Assembly (NCBI GenBank): GCA_017555085.1
Contig: JAFZHD010000022.1
Span: 1 to 64,000, forward strand
Direction of reading: 5' to 3'
Length of the DNA: 64,000 nucleotides
DNA from: Muribaculaceae bacterium
GTDB lineage: Bacteria > Bacteroidota > Bacteroidia > Bacteroidales > Muribaculaceae
Shown here: in pieces, positions 9,106 through 18,030 of the stretch
How the letters are laid out: every line of letters begins with the position of its first letter
Numbering within the stretch: the stretch's first letter is position 1
Notes under the pieces: generated by a model
The model's input: the letters and a program-made list of their open reading frames with translations, nothing else
Databases searched by the model: none
Told to the model about the DNA's origin: nothing
Position numbers and translations under genes: made by a program

Positions 9106-10044
9106 TCATTTTCGTGCCGACGCCACCCTGAAATCTTGCAGCAACGCATCGTGAAATCTCAAATATGTGCCGTTGTCATAGAGCCACAACTCTCCCACCC
9201 CGTTATATCCGGGCTGGCGGTCAATTGATGTGGGCGCACCGAGCGACAATCGGCATTCGTCGCGTGTCATGCCCAATTCCACACGGCCGTTGACTATGTT
9301 TTCCCACACATCATCGTCAATGTCGGAATAGCGCAAATGAGGGTCTTTGAACGAAAATTGAGTTGCAAAACTGCGAGGTGCCTTTACGCTCTCGCTCATA
9401 TTGAGAAACATGTGGTAACGGCCGCCACAGTCATCGTCAAACGCCAATTTCACGGGATAGACATGGTTGCCGGGCTGCGCATCAGTTATTGTCACAGGCA
9501 CATATTTGCGCTGATAGGTCACACCGTCGTTGCCGTCATACCACACCGAGGTCAGCACATAACATTTGAGGCCCGTCACAAGTTGGCGCACATCATTGAC
9601 CATTGACATTTCGATGGCAAACGGCACATCAACCGACTTGCGTTGATTGAGTTCGGCAAGCGTTGCACCCGTGCGATAGACATACTCGCGACCGCTGTTG
9701 GCAAACACAAGTTCGACCACCGAGTCGCCGAGCATCGAGGTCACGACATTACCGCGCTCATAGGTGAGTATCTTGCCCGCCAACGAGTCTTGGGCCGTCA
9801 CTGTCGCGCCAAATATAAGGTTGATTTTGTTGTCGGTCACATAAAACTCCTTGCCCGCGGTCCATGACGCAAAAGGCTGTCCGGCAACATCAGCAAGAAA
9901 AGCCTGCTCGGCGCTGTAAGTCACCTTTTCGCGTTTTACATCGTCGAGCGTGATTTTGGGCGTGCTTTCCACTCCGGTAAAACATCCCGCGAGCGACATC
10001 ACTGCCACTATCAGCAACCCGACCGATAACAAGCGTTTTATCAT
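9106..10044 (-). CDS. Lipoprotein with C-terminal BamE/SmpA-like domain
   Basis: 312 residues. Lipobox SLAGC (Cys21) predicts a lipidated envelope protein. The central 200 residues are beta-rich and not recognised. The C-terminal segment VELGMTRDECRLSLGAP, followed by GELWLYDNGTYLRFHD, resembles the BamE/SmpA (OmlA) fold, in which G-M-T/S-xxEV-xxxLG-xP starts the first helix. A role in the outer membrane is possible but not shown. It starts 8 bases after the prolyl oligopeptidase gene and is probably co-transcribed with it. Confidence 0.65.
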   Translation of the reverse strand: MIKRLLSVGLLIVAVMSLAGCFTGVESTPKITLDDVKREKVTYSAEQAFLADVAGQPFASWTAGKEFYVTDNKINLIFGATVTAQDSLAGKILTYERGNVVTSMLGDSVVELVFANSGREYVYRTGATLAELNQRKSVDVPFAIEMSMVNDVRQLVTGLKCYVLTSVWYDGNDGVTYQRKYVPVTITDAQPGNHVYPVKLAFDDDCGGRYHMFLNMSESVKAPRSFATQFSFKDPHLRYSDIDDDVWENIVNGRVELGMTRDECRLSLGAPTSIDRQPGYNGVGELWLYDNGTYLRFHDALLQDFRVASARK

Positions 10045-10052
10045 CTCCGTTA

Positions 10053-12179
10053 TTATTTTAATTGAGGCTTGATGCCGAGGTTGTAGAACACAAACGAGTA
10101 GATATCGGCCTGCTCATCAATAACCTTGGCAATGGGTTTACCTGAGCCATGACCGGCCTTGCTATCGATGCGAATGATTTTGGCTTGGTCGCCGGTATTG
10201 GCCGCTTGCAATGCCGCTGCATACTTGAACGAGTGAGCGGGCACCACACGGTCGTCGTGGTCGGCAGTTGTCACCAAAATCGCAGGATAGGGAGTGCCGT
10301 CGTTGCTGATATTGTGGATGGGCGAATAATCAAGAAGATATTGCGCCATCTCTTTACTGTCGGCACTTGTACCATAGTCAGGCGCCCAGTTCCAACCGAT
10401 TGTAAACAAGTGATAGCGCATCATGTCCATAACACCCACGCGAGGAATTGCCACACGGAACAAGTCGGGGCGCATGTTGACACACGCACCAACGAGCAAA
10501 CCGCCGTTTGAGCCACCCTCGATTACCATAAGGTCTTTTGACGAATACTTGTTTTCAATCACATACTCGGCAGCCGCGATAAAGTCGTTAAACACATTAA
10601 GTTTGTTCATCTTTGTGCCAGCCAAGTGCCATTCTTCGCCATATTCGCCACCGCCACGCAAGTTAACTTGGGCATAGATGCCGCTGTTTTCGAGCCACAC
10701 GATGCGTTGAGCCGAGAAACCAGGGTTGAGCGACACATTGAAGCCGCCGTAGCCATAGAGATACACAGGGTTTTTACCGTTAAGTTCAAGGCCTTTTTTA
10801 TAGGTAATGAACATAGGGATTTTTGTACCGTCATAACTTGGATAGAATATCTGCTCGGTCACATAATCGTCCATGCAGAATCCGTCAATGTCAACCGACT
10901 TATACAACTGCGACTCGCCCGAATCAAGGTCGTAGCGATAGATTGCAGTGGGATAGGTAAACGACGTGAACGCATAGAAAACCTCATTGTGTTTCTTGCT
11001 TGCCGAGATGCTTGCCGAGCCATAGGTGGGCAACTGCATCTCTCTCACTTGCTGCCCGTCGCGAGTGTAAACAAACAAGTGATTTGAGGCATCTATATCG
11101 TAGGTAAGAATCAATTTGTCATCGGCAAAGTTCACTCCGCTCAACACTCCGCGACCTTGGGGCACGAGTTCTTTCCAATTTTCGCGTTGGGGAGCCTTGA
11201 CACTTGCAGTCATCATTCGATAGCGAGGAGCCTCATAGTTGGTCGAGATAAACATTGTGCCGTCAATCACATCAAGAATAGAGATTTCATAGTCTTGCGA
11301 AGGCTCGATAGTTACCCAATCGGCAGCAGGCTTTGTGAGGTCTTTAACCATCACCGAGTTGCCGAGACCTTGACCCGATGCATAGAGAATCATCATCGTT
11401 TCATCTTCGGTAACATCTACATAGTGGAAGTGCAAGGGATTTTTGTGGTCTTTATACACAAGACGGTCCTGACTTTGGTCTGTACCAAGTTTGTGATAAT
11501 ATATGCAGTGATACTCGTTGGCGCTCGAAAACTCTTTGCCGGCCTCGGGGCGAGGATATGCGCTGTAATAGAAACCGTCGCCGTGCCAAGCAGCACCCGT
11601 AAACTTAGCCCACTCAATGTGGTCGGGCAACAACTCCTTGGTCTTGGCGTCCATCACATATATTTCAGACCAATCGCTACCGCTGCGAGAAATAGTGTAA
11701 GCAAGATATTTGCCGTCGTGCGAGAAATATGTGCCGGTCAACGCCACAGTGCCGTCTTCGCTCAAAGCATTGGGGTCGAGAAACACCTCTGCTTCGGCAT
11801 CAAGGCTATCGGTGCGATACAACACCGACTGATTTTGCAAACCGTTGTTGGCATAGAAATAATACACGCCATCGCGTTTTGAGGGCATGCCGGGCTTCAC
11901 ATAGTCGTTGAGGCGAGTGAGACGCTCACGCAACGCATCGCGGAAGGGTATTTTTGACAAATAGTCGTTTGTGACCTTGCGTTGTGCTTCAACCCATTGA
12001 GCAGTCACCTCGGCAGTATCATCTTCAAGAGCGCGATAAGGGTCTTCAACCTGAATGCCAAAATACTCGTCAACCACATCGGCACGAGGGGCCTCGGGAT
12101 AAACAATCTTACTGTTGCCACACGACACGATGCCACCGGCTACTGCTGTCATAACTGTATATAATGCTACTTTTTTCAT
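10053..12179 (-). CDS. Prolyl oligopeptidase (family S9A), lipoprotein
   Basis: 708 residues, the normal length for S9A. It starts with a lipoprotein-type signal (GIVSC, Cys20). The N-terminal beta-propeller begins PYRALEDDTAEV. The C-terminal alpha/beta-hydrolase has Ser557 in GGSNGG, Asp in DHDDRVVP (about 642-643) and His677 in AGHGSGKP, positions very close to those of mammalian prolyl oligopeptidase. YGYGGFNVSL and LRGGGEYGEEWH are family signatures. It cleaves short peptides after proline, here probably in the periplasm. It lies 12 bases after the small membrane protein and 8 before the BamE-like lipoprotein in a metA-led operon. Confidence 0.93.
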   Translation of the reverse strand: MKKVALYTVMTAVAGGIVSCGNSKIVYPEAPRADVVDEYFGIQVEDPYRALEDDTAEVTAQWVEAQRKVTNDYLSKIPFRDALRERLTRLNDYVKPGMPSKRDGVYYFYANNGLQNQSVLYRTDSLDAEAEVFLDPNALSEDGTVALTGTYFSHDGKYLAYTISRSGSDWSEIYVMDAKTKELLPDHIEWAKFTGAAWHGDGFYYSAYPRPEAGKEFSSANEYHCIYYHKLGTDQSQDRLVYKDHKNPLHFHYVDVTEDETMMILYASGQGLGNSVMVKDLTKPAADWVTIEPSQDYEISILDVIDGTMFISTNYEAPRYRMMTASVKAPQRENWKELVPQGRGVLSGVNFADDKLILTYDIDASNHLFVYTRDGQQVREMQLPTYGSASISASKKHNEVFYAFTSFTYPTAIYRYDLDSGESQLYKSVDIDGFCMDDYVTEQIFYPSYDGTKIPMFITYKKGLELNGKNPVYLYGYGGFNVSLNPGFSAQRIVWLENSGIYAQVNLRGGGEYGEEWHLAGTKMNKLNVFNDFIAAAEYVIENKYSSKDLMVIEGGSNGGLLVGACVNMRPDLFRVAIPRVGVMDMMRYHLFTIGWNWAPDYGTSADSKEMAQYLLDYSPIHNISNDGTPYPAILVTTADHDDRVVPAHSFKYAAALQAANTGDQAKIIRIDSKAGHGSGKPIAKVIDEQADIYSFVFYNLGIKPQLK

Positions 12180-12191
12180 ACTTTATTCGTT

Positions 12192-12425
12192 TTATTGGTC
12201 TTGTTTTTCGTTTTTGGCGTTGCGAACATCTTCTTCGCGCTCACGGCGCAAACGCTCACGGCGCTTGATGCTGAAATGCAACAGCACTATCACCAACAAC
12301 GACACTCCGATGATGCCAAAATACTGAAAATACTCGCCGGCATGATACATGGGCAAACCGATGTAACTCATCACGCCCAAATAGGCCAATAAGGCCAACG
12401 GAATTACAACCGCTTTATTCTTCAT
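12192..12425 (-). CDS. Small two-TM protein of unknown function
   Basis: 77 residues: two hydrophobic helices (about 5-25 and 34-54) followed by a strongly basic and acidic tail (FSIKRRERLRREREEDVR). It sits 3 bases from the exonuclease gene and 12 from the prolyl oligopeptidase gene, so it is very likely translated as part of this operon. I do not recognise a named family. Confidence 0.6.
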   Translation of the reverse strand: MKNKAVVIPLALLAYLGVMSYIGLPMYHAGEYFQYFGIIGVSLLVIVLLHFSIKRRERLRREREEDVRNAKNEKQDQ

Positions 12426-12428
12426 ATT

Positions 12429-13061
12429 CTATTGATTTTCTTGTGGTTCTACAATATACTGCGATGTCGCGGGGTCAAACAAGCCCGCCGACAAATGACG
12501 GTAAAGTTGCAAGCACGACCATGAGTCGATTGAGGCATAGGCCATTTGCGACTGGCTCAACTCGGGTGCTTCCCAATTTGACAATCGCTGACTCTTTGAG
12601 ATGCGGCCGCCAAACACTATGGCATATATGCGTTGCAAACTATTATCGATAATGCCAAAATTTTTCACATAAGCCTGCAAATCTATAAATCCACCCGGAT
12701 TAAAGTCGCCCAATCGGCGCAACGCTCCATAATCGTCTTTGAGCGAAAGGCCCACTTTCATCACCGACTCATCTTCGAGCAAATCTTTCAACTCATCGAT
12801 AAAGCCCAATTTGTTGACACGGAAAAGGAAACTGCGGCGGTCGGTCGATATCTGCACAAGCGACACCTTGTTTGGCTTACCCTTACGAAACATCGGTTTG
12901 GTTTCGGTGTCAAAGCCCAACAAGGGTTGCGTTTTCAAATATTCGATAGCGTGTTTTGCCTCTTTCTCGGTGTCAATCAGCGAGATATAGCCTTCATATA
13001 TCACCGTCGGCAACTCCGCAATCTTATCCTTTGATATTGATATTGTTATATTATTAGTCAT
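12429..13061 (-). CDS. 3'-5' exonuclease, DEDD/RNase D-like
   Basis: About 210 residues. ExoI motif is LLGFDTETKP, ExoII is GLSLKDDYGALRRLG, and ExoIII is AYASIDSWSCLQLY: the DEDD pattern of the DnaQ/RNase D exonuclease fold, with no HRDC domain. It would digest RNA or single-stranded DNA from the 3' end with two metal ions. ATG at 13061 (MTNNITISIS) is preferred; an in-frame ATG at 13076 is also possible. It follows metA by about 20 bases. Confidence 0.85.
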   Translation of the reverse strand: MTNNITISISKDKIAELPTVIYEGYISLIDTEKEAKHAIEYLKTQPLLGFDTETKPMFRKGKPNKVSLVQISTDRRSFLFRVNKLGFIDELKDLLEDESVMKVGLSLKDDYGALRRLGDFNPGGFIDLQAYVKNFGIIDNSLQRIYAIVFGGRISKSQRLSNWEAPELSQSQMAYASIDSWSCLQLYRHLSAGLFDPATSQYIVEPQENQ

Positions 13062-13081
13062 TTTTATACACTTCAATACCC

Positions 13082-13999
13082 CTATTTAATATCCCTGATA
13101 TCATAGGGAGTAGCTTGGTAAACAAAGTAGTTAAGCCAATTAGAGAAAAGCAGATTGGCATGCGAACGCCAACGCACGATAGGACCTTTGGCAGGGTCAT
13201 CATCAACATAATAGTTGACGGGGATAGCCGGATTCATCCCCTTTTCCAAGTCGCGGTGATACTCAAAGTCGAGCGTACCGGGCGAATACTCCGAGTGGCC
13301 TGTGATAAAGAACTCACGACCGCCACGAGCCATCACCATGTAAATGCCGCTCTCATCGCTCTCGGCAATGATTTTGAGTTCTGGTACGCGCTCAATATCC
13401 TCGCGACGCACCTCGCTAAATCGACTATGAGGCACATAAAACACATCGTCAAAGCCGCGGAAAATGGGGTTTAACTCATCGTCGATGCGATGCTTGAACA
13501 CGCCCGAAATTTTCTTGTCGAGAACATATTTGGGTATTCCGTGATGATAATACAAGCCAGCCAATGCGGCCCAACAAATATAAAGTGTTGAGGTGACATG
13601 CTTCTTGGCCCAATCAAAAATCTCGGTCAATTCTTCCCAATAATCCACTGTTTCAAAATCAACCTTTTCGACAGGCGCACCGGTGATAATCAATCCGTCA
13701 TAATTGTTGTGCTTAACCTCATCAAACTTTTTATAGAAGGCCTCGATATGCTCGCGCGGAGTGTTTTTTGACACATGGCTATCTGTATCAATCAAGTCAA
13801 GTTCCACTTGCAACGGAGTGTTTGAAATGAGACGCAACAAGTCAGTCTCAGTCATAATCTTCAACGGCATCAAATTGAGGATAGCGATGCGCAACGGACG
13901 GATGTCTTGTGACGAAGCACGCTGCTCGTCAATCACAAATATATTTTCAGCTCTCAACGCCTCCACAGCCGGAAGCGATACGGGGACTCTTACTGGCAT
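13082..13999 (-). CDS. metA: Homoserine O-acyltransferase MetA, probably acetyl-CoA specific
   Basis: 305 residues, full length for the MetA (HTS) family. It acylates the hydroxyl of L-homoserine, the first committed step to methionine. The catalytic Cys142 is in [14 protein letters not shown]; His235 and Glu237 are in TGHSEYSPG, the same numbering as E. coli MetA. Residue 111, in [10 protein letters not shown], is Glu; MetA proteins with Glu there use acetyl-CoA, whereas E. coli has Gly and uses succinyl-CoA. The name homoserine succinyltransferase would therefore probably be wrong. A TAACTTTG promoter element lies at 14026-14033 (minus). No SAM riboswitch was seen upstream. Confidence 0.95.
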   Translation of the reverse strand: MPVRVPVSLPAVEALRAENIFVIDEQRASSQDIRPLRIAILNLMPLKIMTETDLLRLISNTPLQVELDLIDTDSHVSKNTPREHIEAFYKKFDEVKHNNYDGLIITGAPVEKVDFETVDYWEELTEIFDWAKKHVTSTLYICWAALAGLYYHHGIPKYVLDKKISGVFKHRIDDELNPIFRGFDDVFYVPHSRFSEVRREDIERVPELKIIAESDESGIYMVMARGGREFFITGHSEYSPGTLDFEYHRDLEKGMNPAIPVNYYVDDDPAKGPIVRWRSHANLLFSNWLNYFVYQATPYDIRDIK

Positions 14000-14174
14000 T
14001 TCCTTAATCTTAATATATTAATGTGCAAAGTTACGAAAAAAGCCCATAAAATCACACACCCCACCCCCAAACAATTAACCATAAAGGTTAATAATGCATA
14101 TCAAACCTAAAATTTACACGCCTAAACGCCCTGTTATAGTCACTATATACATTATAGATTCTATCTAAACAAAA

Positions 14175-14201
14175 TCAGCCCAGGGGATTACCTTGGGCTG
14201 A
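14175..14201 (-). terminator. Terminator after the C1 peptidase gene
   Basis: Stem TCAGCCCAGG / CCTTGGGCTGA with a short loop. On the minus strand it is followed by TTTTGTTT. It lies 24 bases after the stop of the bleomycin-hydrolase-like gene. The stretch 14034-14174 is AT-rich with no feature recognised. Confidence 0.75.
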
Positions 14202-14224
14202 CTTGTGTTATCTCGGCAGAGATA

Positions 14225-15421
14225 TTATTTCATTTTCTTAGCAATATCTGAGGGGATAGCCTTTTTGTTAACGAGAATACTCACTGTTTTAGCATAGAAA
14301 TAAGGCTCTGACACATAGAAATATCCGTCATACACTTGGTTTGTATCCCATGAGTTTTTAACCTTGTAATACTTGTTGCCTTCTTGGTCAACAGCTGTGC
14401 CGATAATCACCATGCCGTGGTCGTCGGTAGTCTCTTGGCTGTCAAACATTGCCTGGCGAGATTCTTGTGTAATAACTTCTTCTTCAACCGGACCTTTGAT
14501 GTCATATTTTGAGTCCAAACGGTCTTTATCCGAGAGTTTCACCCAACGAGCCAATTCGGTTGCGTCCATATCACCTTCCGACTTACCTTTGGGCATCAAC
14601 GCATAACCTTCTTTCCATTTGAAACCGCCTTCGCTGATATCTGCTGCCCACACAACTGAATAACCTTTGTCAATGGCATTGTCAACGATTGCTTTAAGTT
14701 CTTCCATGGGCACATTTTGATACTGACCCCACAACCAGTTATCGGCCACTTCAAGCATAAAAGGCTTATAGTAGGGATGATGTGTAAACGATGAGATAGC
14801 CGCATAATTGTCGGCTTTGAGTCCCAACGATTCGGCGTATGATTGGGGTGTATAAGTTTTGCCTTTGTAAGTGAATGTTTCGGGCACTTTGCCGAAATAT
14901 GCATCAAGAATACCCTCAAAACCCTTCAACCACACGGGTGTGAGCTTTTTGTTAGGGTTTGACTCAACGGCTCTGATATAGGCCGACAACACTGCGTGCA
15001 ACTCGCCATGGTTATGCTTTTCTTCGCCATAGCCAAGACCGCTGTAAACCTCCTCGGGCAATGCACCATAGTTTTCCCACACATAGGGAACATCTAAAAT
15101 GCTACCGCCTGGCGAGAATCCAGTCGAGCCATACATGCGCACATAGCGAACGGCTTTTTCGAGATAACATTGACGAACGGTAAACATTTCTGACAAGTCA
15201 AGCGAATCGCCTCCTGCCTTCATGATTTCATCTTCAAAATGAGATGTGCCGGCAAAGCACCAGCATGTACCCGACTTGTTTTGGTCTTTAACCGAAGTAG
15301 TCTTAACTAATTTGACATCGGTAAACTTGAAACCGGTGCTATCGGCTTCAACCACCTTATCATCGGCCGACATCGAGAACGCCATGCCCAATGCCAACAA
15401 ACTGCTAAAAAGATATTTCAT
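14225..15421 (-). CDS. Bleomycin hydrolase-like C1 aminopeptidase, exported
   Basis: 398 residues. A signal peptide is seen at 1-19 (SLLALGMAFSMSA), which is unusual for classical cytoplasmic PepC. Papain-family catalytic residues are all present: Gln47 in VKDQNKSG, Cys53 in SGTCWCFAG, His335 in DDHGMVIIG and Asn356 in VKNSWDTN. Exported members of this C1B group are common in Bacteroidales and probably trim peptides in the periplasm. It has its own promoter and terminator, so it is not part of the pst operon that precedes it on the same strand. Confidence 0.9.
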   Translation of the reverse strand: MKYLFSSLLALGMAFSMSADDKVVEADSTGFKFTDVKLVKTTSVKDQNKSGTCWCFAGTSHFEDEIMKAGGDSLDLSEMFTVRQCYLEKAVRYVRMYGSTGFSPGGSILDVPYVWENYGALPEEVYSGLGYGEEKHNHGELHAVLSAYIRAVESNPNKKLTPVWLKGFEGILDAYFGKVPETFTYKGKTYTPQSYAESLGLKADNYAAISSFTHHPYYKPFMLEVADNWLWGQYQNVPMEELKAIVDNAIDKGYSVVWAADISEGGFKWKEGYALMPKGKSEGDMDATELARWVKLSDKDRLDSKYDIKGPVEEEVITQESRQAMFDSQETTDDHGMVIIGTAVDQEGNKYYKVKNSWDTNQVYDGYFYVSEPYFYAKTVSILVNKKAIPSDIAKKMK

Positions 15422-15449
15422 AATCCAATGTTTTTATGGTTTAATTGCA

Positions 15450-15481
15450 CAAAGTTAACGATTTTCCTTAACTTTGTCAAA
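15450..15481 (-). promoter_or_regulatory. Promoter of the C1 aminopeptidase gene
   Basis: Minus strand: TTTG at 15481-15478, 20-base spacer, TAACTTTG at 15457-15450, a full consensus match 28 bases before the start codon. A TAACTTTG also occurs on the plus strand at 15469-15476, but no plus-strand gene follows it. Confidence 0.75.
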
Positions 15482-15542
15482 ATCAACCTCATTTTAAGCA
15501 TTAATAGTGCTGTCCAATTACGAAAAATCTATCTCTAATTTC

Positions 15543-16310
15543 TCAGCCCATCTTACCTGTCAAATATGCCCTTGTGCGTTCATCGGAAGGATTTAGAAAC
15601 ATCGTTTCGGTATCTCCATATTCAACCAATTCGCCCAAATACATAAACATTGACTTTGTGGAAATTCGTTTTGCTTGCCCCATGTTATGAGTAACAATCA
15701 GTATTGTCACCTCTTTTTGTAATTCAAGTAACAACTCTTCAATATGCTTTGTCGCAATCGGGTCGAGCGCCGATGTAGGCTCATCCATCAGAAGGACATC
15801 GGGCTTCATCGCCAAAGCGCGAGCAATACACAAACGCTGTTGCTGACCACCCGAGAGGAATGTCCCTTTCTTATTGAGCACATCTTTGACTTCATCCCAA
15901 AGGGCTACACTGCGCAAACAACGCTCTACGGTTGCATCTTTTTCGGCTTTTGACAATCTGATTCCGTTCAACGCAAATCCCGATAGCACATTGTCATAAA
16001 TACTCATCGTGGGGAATGGCGCAGGGCGTTGAAACACAATGCCGACACGACGACGCACATCAATAGGCTCCATCGACAAGATATTCTCGCCATTGAGCAA
16101 AATTTCTCCGTCAACACGAATATTCTGGTAGAGGTTATGCATCAAGTTTACCGCTCGCAACAGTGTTGATTTACCGCAACCCGAAGGGCCCATAATAGCT
16201 GTGATTGTATTTCGTTCGATAGCAGCCGAAACATACTTCACCGCCATCGTCTGCTTGGTATATGATACACAAGTCTTCTTAAACTCCAATATAGGTTTTA
16301 CTGATTCCAT
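15543..16310 (-). CDS. pstB: Phosphate ABC transporter ATP-binding protein PstB
   Basis: 255 residues. Walker A is GPSGCGKSTLLRA, the ABC signature LSGGQQQRLCIARALA, and Walker B VLLMDEPTSALDP. The C-terminal YLGELVEYGDTETMFLNPSD is typical of PstB. It powers high-affinity phosphate import through PstC/PstA at the inner membrane. Its start overlaps the end of pstA by 13 bases. It is the last gene of the operon: phoU, which usually follows pstB, is absent here. Confidence 0.96.
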   Translation of the reverse strand: MESVKPILEFKKTCVSYTKQTMAVKYVSAAIERNTITAIMGPSGCGKSTLLRAVNLMHNLYQNIRVDGEILLNGENILSMEPIDVRRRVGIVFQRPAPFPTMSIYDNVLSGFALNGIRLSKAEKDATVERCLRSVALWDEVKDVLNKKGTFLSGGQQQRLCIARALAMKPDVLLMDEPTSALDPIATKHIEELLLELQKEVTILIVTHNMGQAKRISTKSMFMYLGELVEYGDTETMFLNPSDERTRAYLTGKMG

Positions 16311-17164
16311 TTTTTTGCAAGATATTTAGCCGTTAGATTCAATGTGAGTACAAACAACAAGAGGAAGAGCGATGCGCCCCATATCAACTCTTGCAGATTA
16401 GGGTCGTTGAAAAACTCCCAAATTAGCAATGGCACTGCCGAGATAGGCTTGTCAATCGAGAAACGAATAAGCGAGCAGCCGAGAGCCGTAAACATCAAGG
16501 GGGCAGTTTCTCCGATTACTCGTGAGATTGCAAGCAGAATGCCGGTAAATATACCGCCAAAAGCCGCCGGTAACTGCACTTTTAACATTACGCGAGCCTT
16601 GTTACCACCTAATGCCAACCCAGCCTCTTTGAGCGATGCTGGAAGAATTTTCAGCGTTTCCTCCGTTGAACGAATAATCAGCGGAAGCATCATAATACAG
16701 AGGGCTACGCTACCCGCAATAGCCGAGTAACCTTTCATGGGCACAACAACCCAAACATAAGTTATAATACCAATAATTACCGATGGCGTTCCTTGCAAGA
16801 GGTCAGTCAAATAACTCACTACCTGAGCAAATCGCTTTTTGCTGTTTTCGGCCAAGAACGCACCACACAAGATACCGACAGGCACTGCTACCACAACTGC
16901 CATACCAAGCATTATCATCGTGCCAATAATACCGTTTGCAATACCGCCAGGAATAGGCTCTCCCGCCTCGATAGCCTTCATAGCCTTATACGCCGTTGGT
17001 GTAGGTTCGGTAAAGAATGACCACGACAGTTGGTCATAGCCCCTAAATATCACCTCACCCAAGATGGCGAGCAGAGGCACAGCCGTAAGTGCAGCAAGAA
17101 GACACACTCCCCAGAGCATTAATTTATCTTTTGCCAAGCGGTTTTTTAATTTGAATTTACTCAT
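16298..17164 (-). CDS. pstA: Phosphate ABC transporter permease PstA
   Basis: 288 residues with about six membrane helices. The binding-protein-dependent permease (EAA) loop is seen in LKEAGLALGGNKARVMLKV. GTPSVIIGIITYVWVV and FTGILLAISRVIGETAPLM are typical PstA segments. It forms the channel with PstC. One base separates it from pstC and it overlaps pstB, so the three are translationally coupled. Confidence 0.94.
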   Translation of the reverse strand: MSKFKLKNRLAKDKLMLWGVCLLAALTAVPLLAILGEVIFRGYDQLSWSFFTEPTPTAYKAMKAIEAGEPIPGGIANGIIGTMIMLGMAVVVAVPVGILCGAFLAENSKKRFAQVVSYLTDLLQGTPSVIIGIITYVWVVVPMKGYSAIAGSVALCIMMLPLIIRSTEETLKILPASLKEAGLALGGNKARVMLKVQLPAAFGGIFTGILLAISRVIGETAPLMFTALGCSLIRFSIDKPISAVPLLIWEFFNDPNLQELIWGASLFLLLFVLTLNLTAKYLAKKWNQ

Positions 17165-17165
17165 A

Positions 17166-18023
17166 TTACGCTATTCTTGCTCGTTTAATCATTATCTTAC
17201 CCACCATATTAATTGCCGCGGTTATCAAGAACAATATCAAACCAATAGCAATAAGTGATGAGAGTCTTAAATCGTCAGCTTCGCCAAATTGGTTGGCAAT
17301 AATTGAAGCCATTGAGTTGCCGGTAGATGTTATCGAAACAGGAATGTTATTAGTATTGCCAATTAGCATTGTCACAGTCATTGTCTCGCCCAATGCTCGG
17401 CCAATTGCCAAGACATATGACGAGAAGATACCCGACCCCGCAACAGGGAATACCACCTTTCTAATAACCTCGGCCCGTGTTGCGCCAAGGCTATATGCAC
17501 CTTCTTTCAAGTCGTTCGGCACCATTTTTATAAACTCGGCACTAAGAGAGGCGGCATAAGGGATAATCATAATAGCCAAGACTAACGAGGCTGTAAGAAT
17601 ACCTGAACCTTGTGGAGATATATTAAGTGCCATAATTATTGGGCGCAGAGTGTAAAATCCCCACAAGCCGTAAATAATTGACGGGATACCTGCCAACAAG
17701 TCGGTTACGGTACTCAACACCGCTGCCACCTTTGTTCCCTTGAAATACTCACCCACAAACAACGCTACCGGGAGTGAAAACGGAATACAAAAGATAATAG
17801 CCAACAGCGTTGTCATCAGCGTGCCGGTAATGAACGGCAATGCGCCATACTGCTCGGCTCCTTCGGTATAACTCCATTCCGACGATGTAAGGAACTTAAA
17901 GAACCCGAAGTGCTGAAACGCATCATAGGCGTCAGTGACGAGGGCGTAAATCACGCCCCCGCACACTATCGGCACTATTAATGCTGCAATAAATAAAATT
18001 ACTCTATATATTTTATCGTTCAT
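17166..18023 (-). CDS. pstC: Phosphate ABC transporter permease PstC
   Basis: 285 residues with about six membrane helices. It has GIPSIIYGLWGFYTL, the EAA-type loop LKEGAYSLGATRAEVIRKV, and SYVLAIGRALGETMTV, all typical of PstC. It is the second subunit of the phosphate channel. It begins 7 bases after pstS. Confidence 0.94.
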   Translation of the reverse strand: MNDKIYRVILFIAALIVPIVCGGVIYALVTDAYDAFQHFGFFKFLTSSEWSYTEGAEQYGALPFITGTLMTTLLAIIFCIPFSLPVALFVGEYFKGTKVAAVLSTVTDLLAGIPSIIYGLWGFYTLRPIIMALNISPQGSGILTASLVLAIMIIPYAASLSAEFIKMVPNDLKEGAYSLGATRAEVIRKVVFPVAGSGIFSSYVLAIGRALGETMTVTMLIGNTNNIPVSITSTGNSMASIIANQFGEADDLRLSSLIAIGLILFLITAAINMVGKIMIKRARIA

Positions 18024-18030
18024 CGATTAT

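Noticed and set aside
11157..11882. Long plus-strand open frame (241 codons) opposite the prolyl oligopeptidase gene
   Set aside because: It is antisense to a full-length, motif-complete S9A gene, has no family features, and its composition reflects the opposite strand's codon bias.
14000..14174. Possible SAM riboswitch upstream of metA
   Set aside because: Only a TAACTTTG promoter element close to the start was found; there is no conserved SAM aptamer segment and too little leader.
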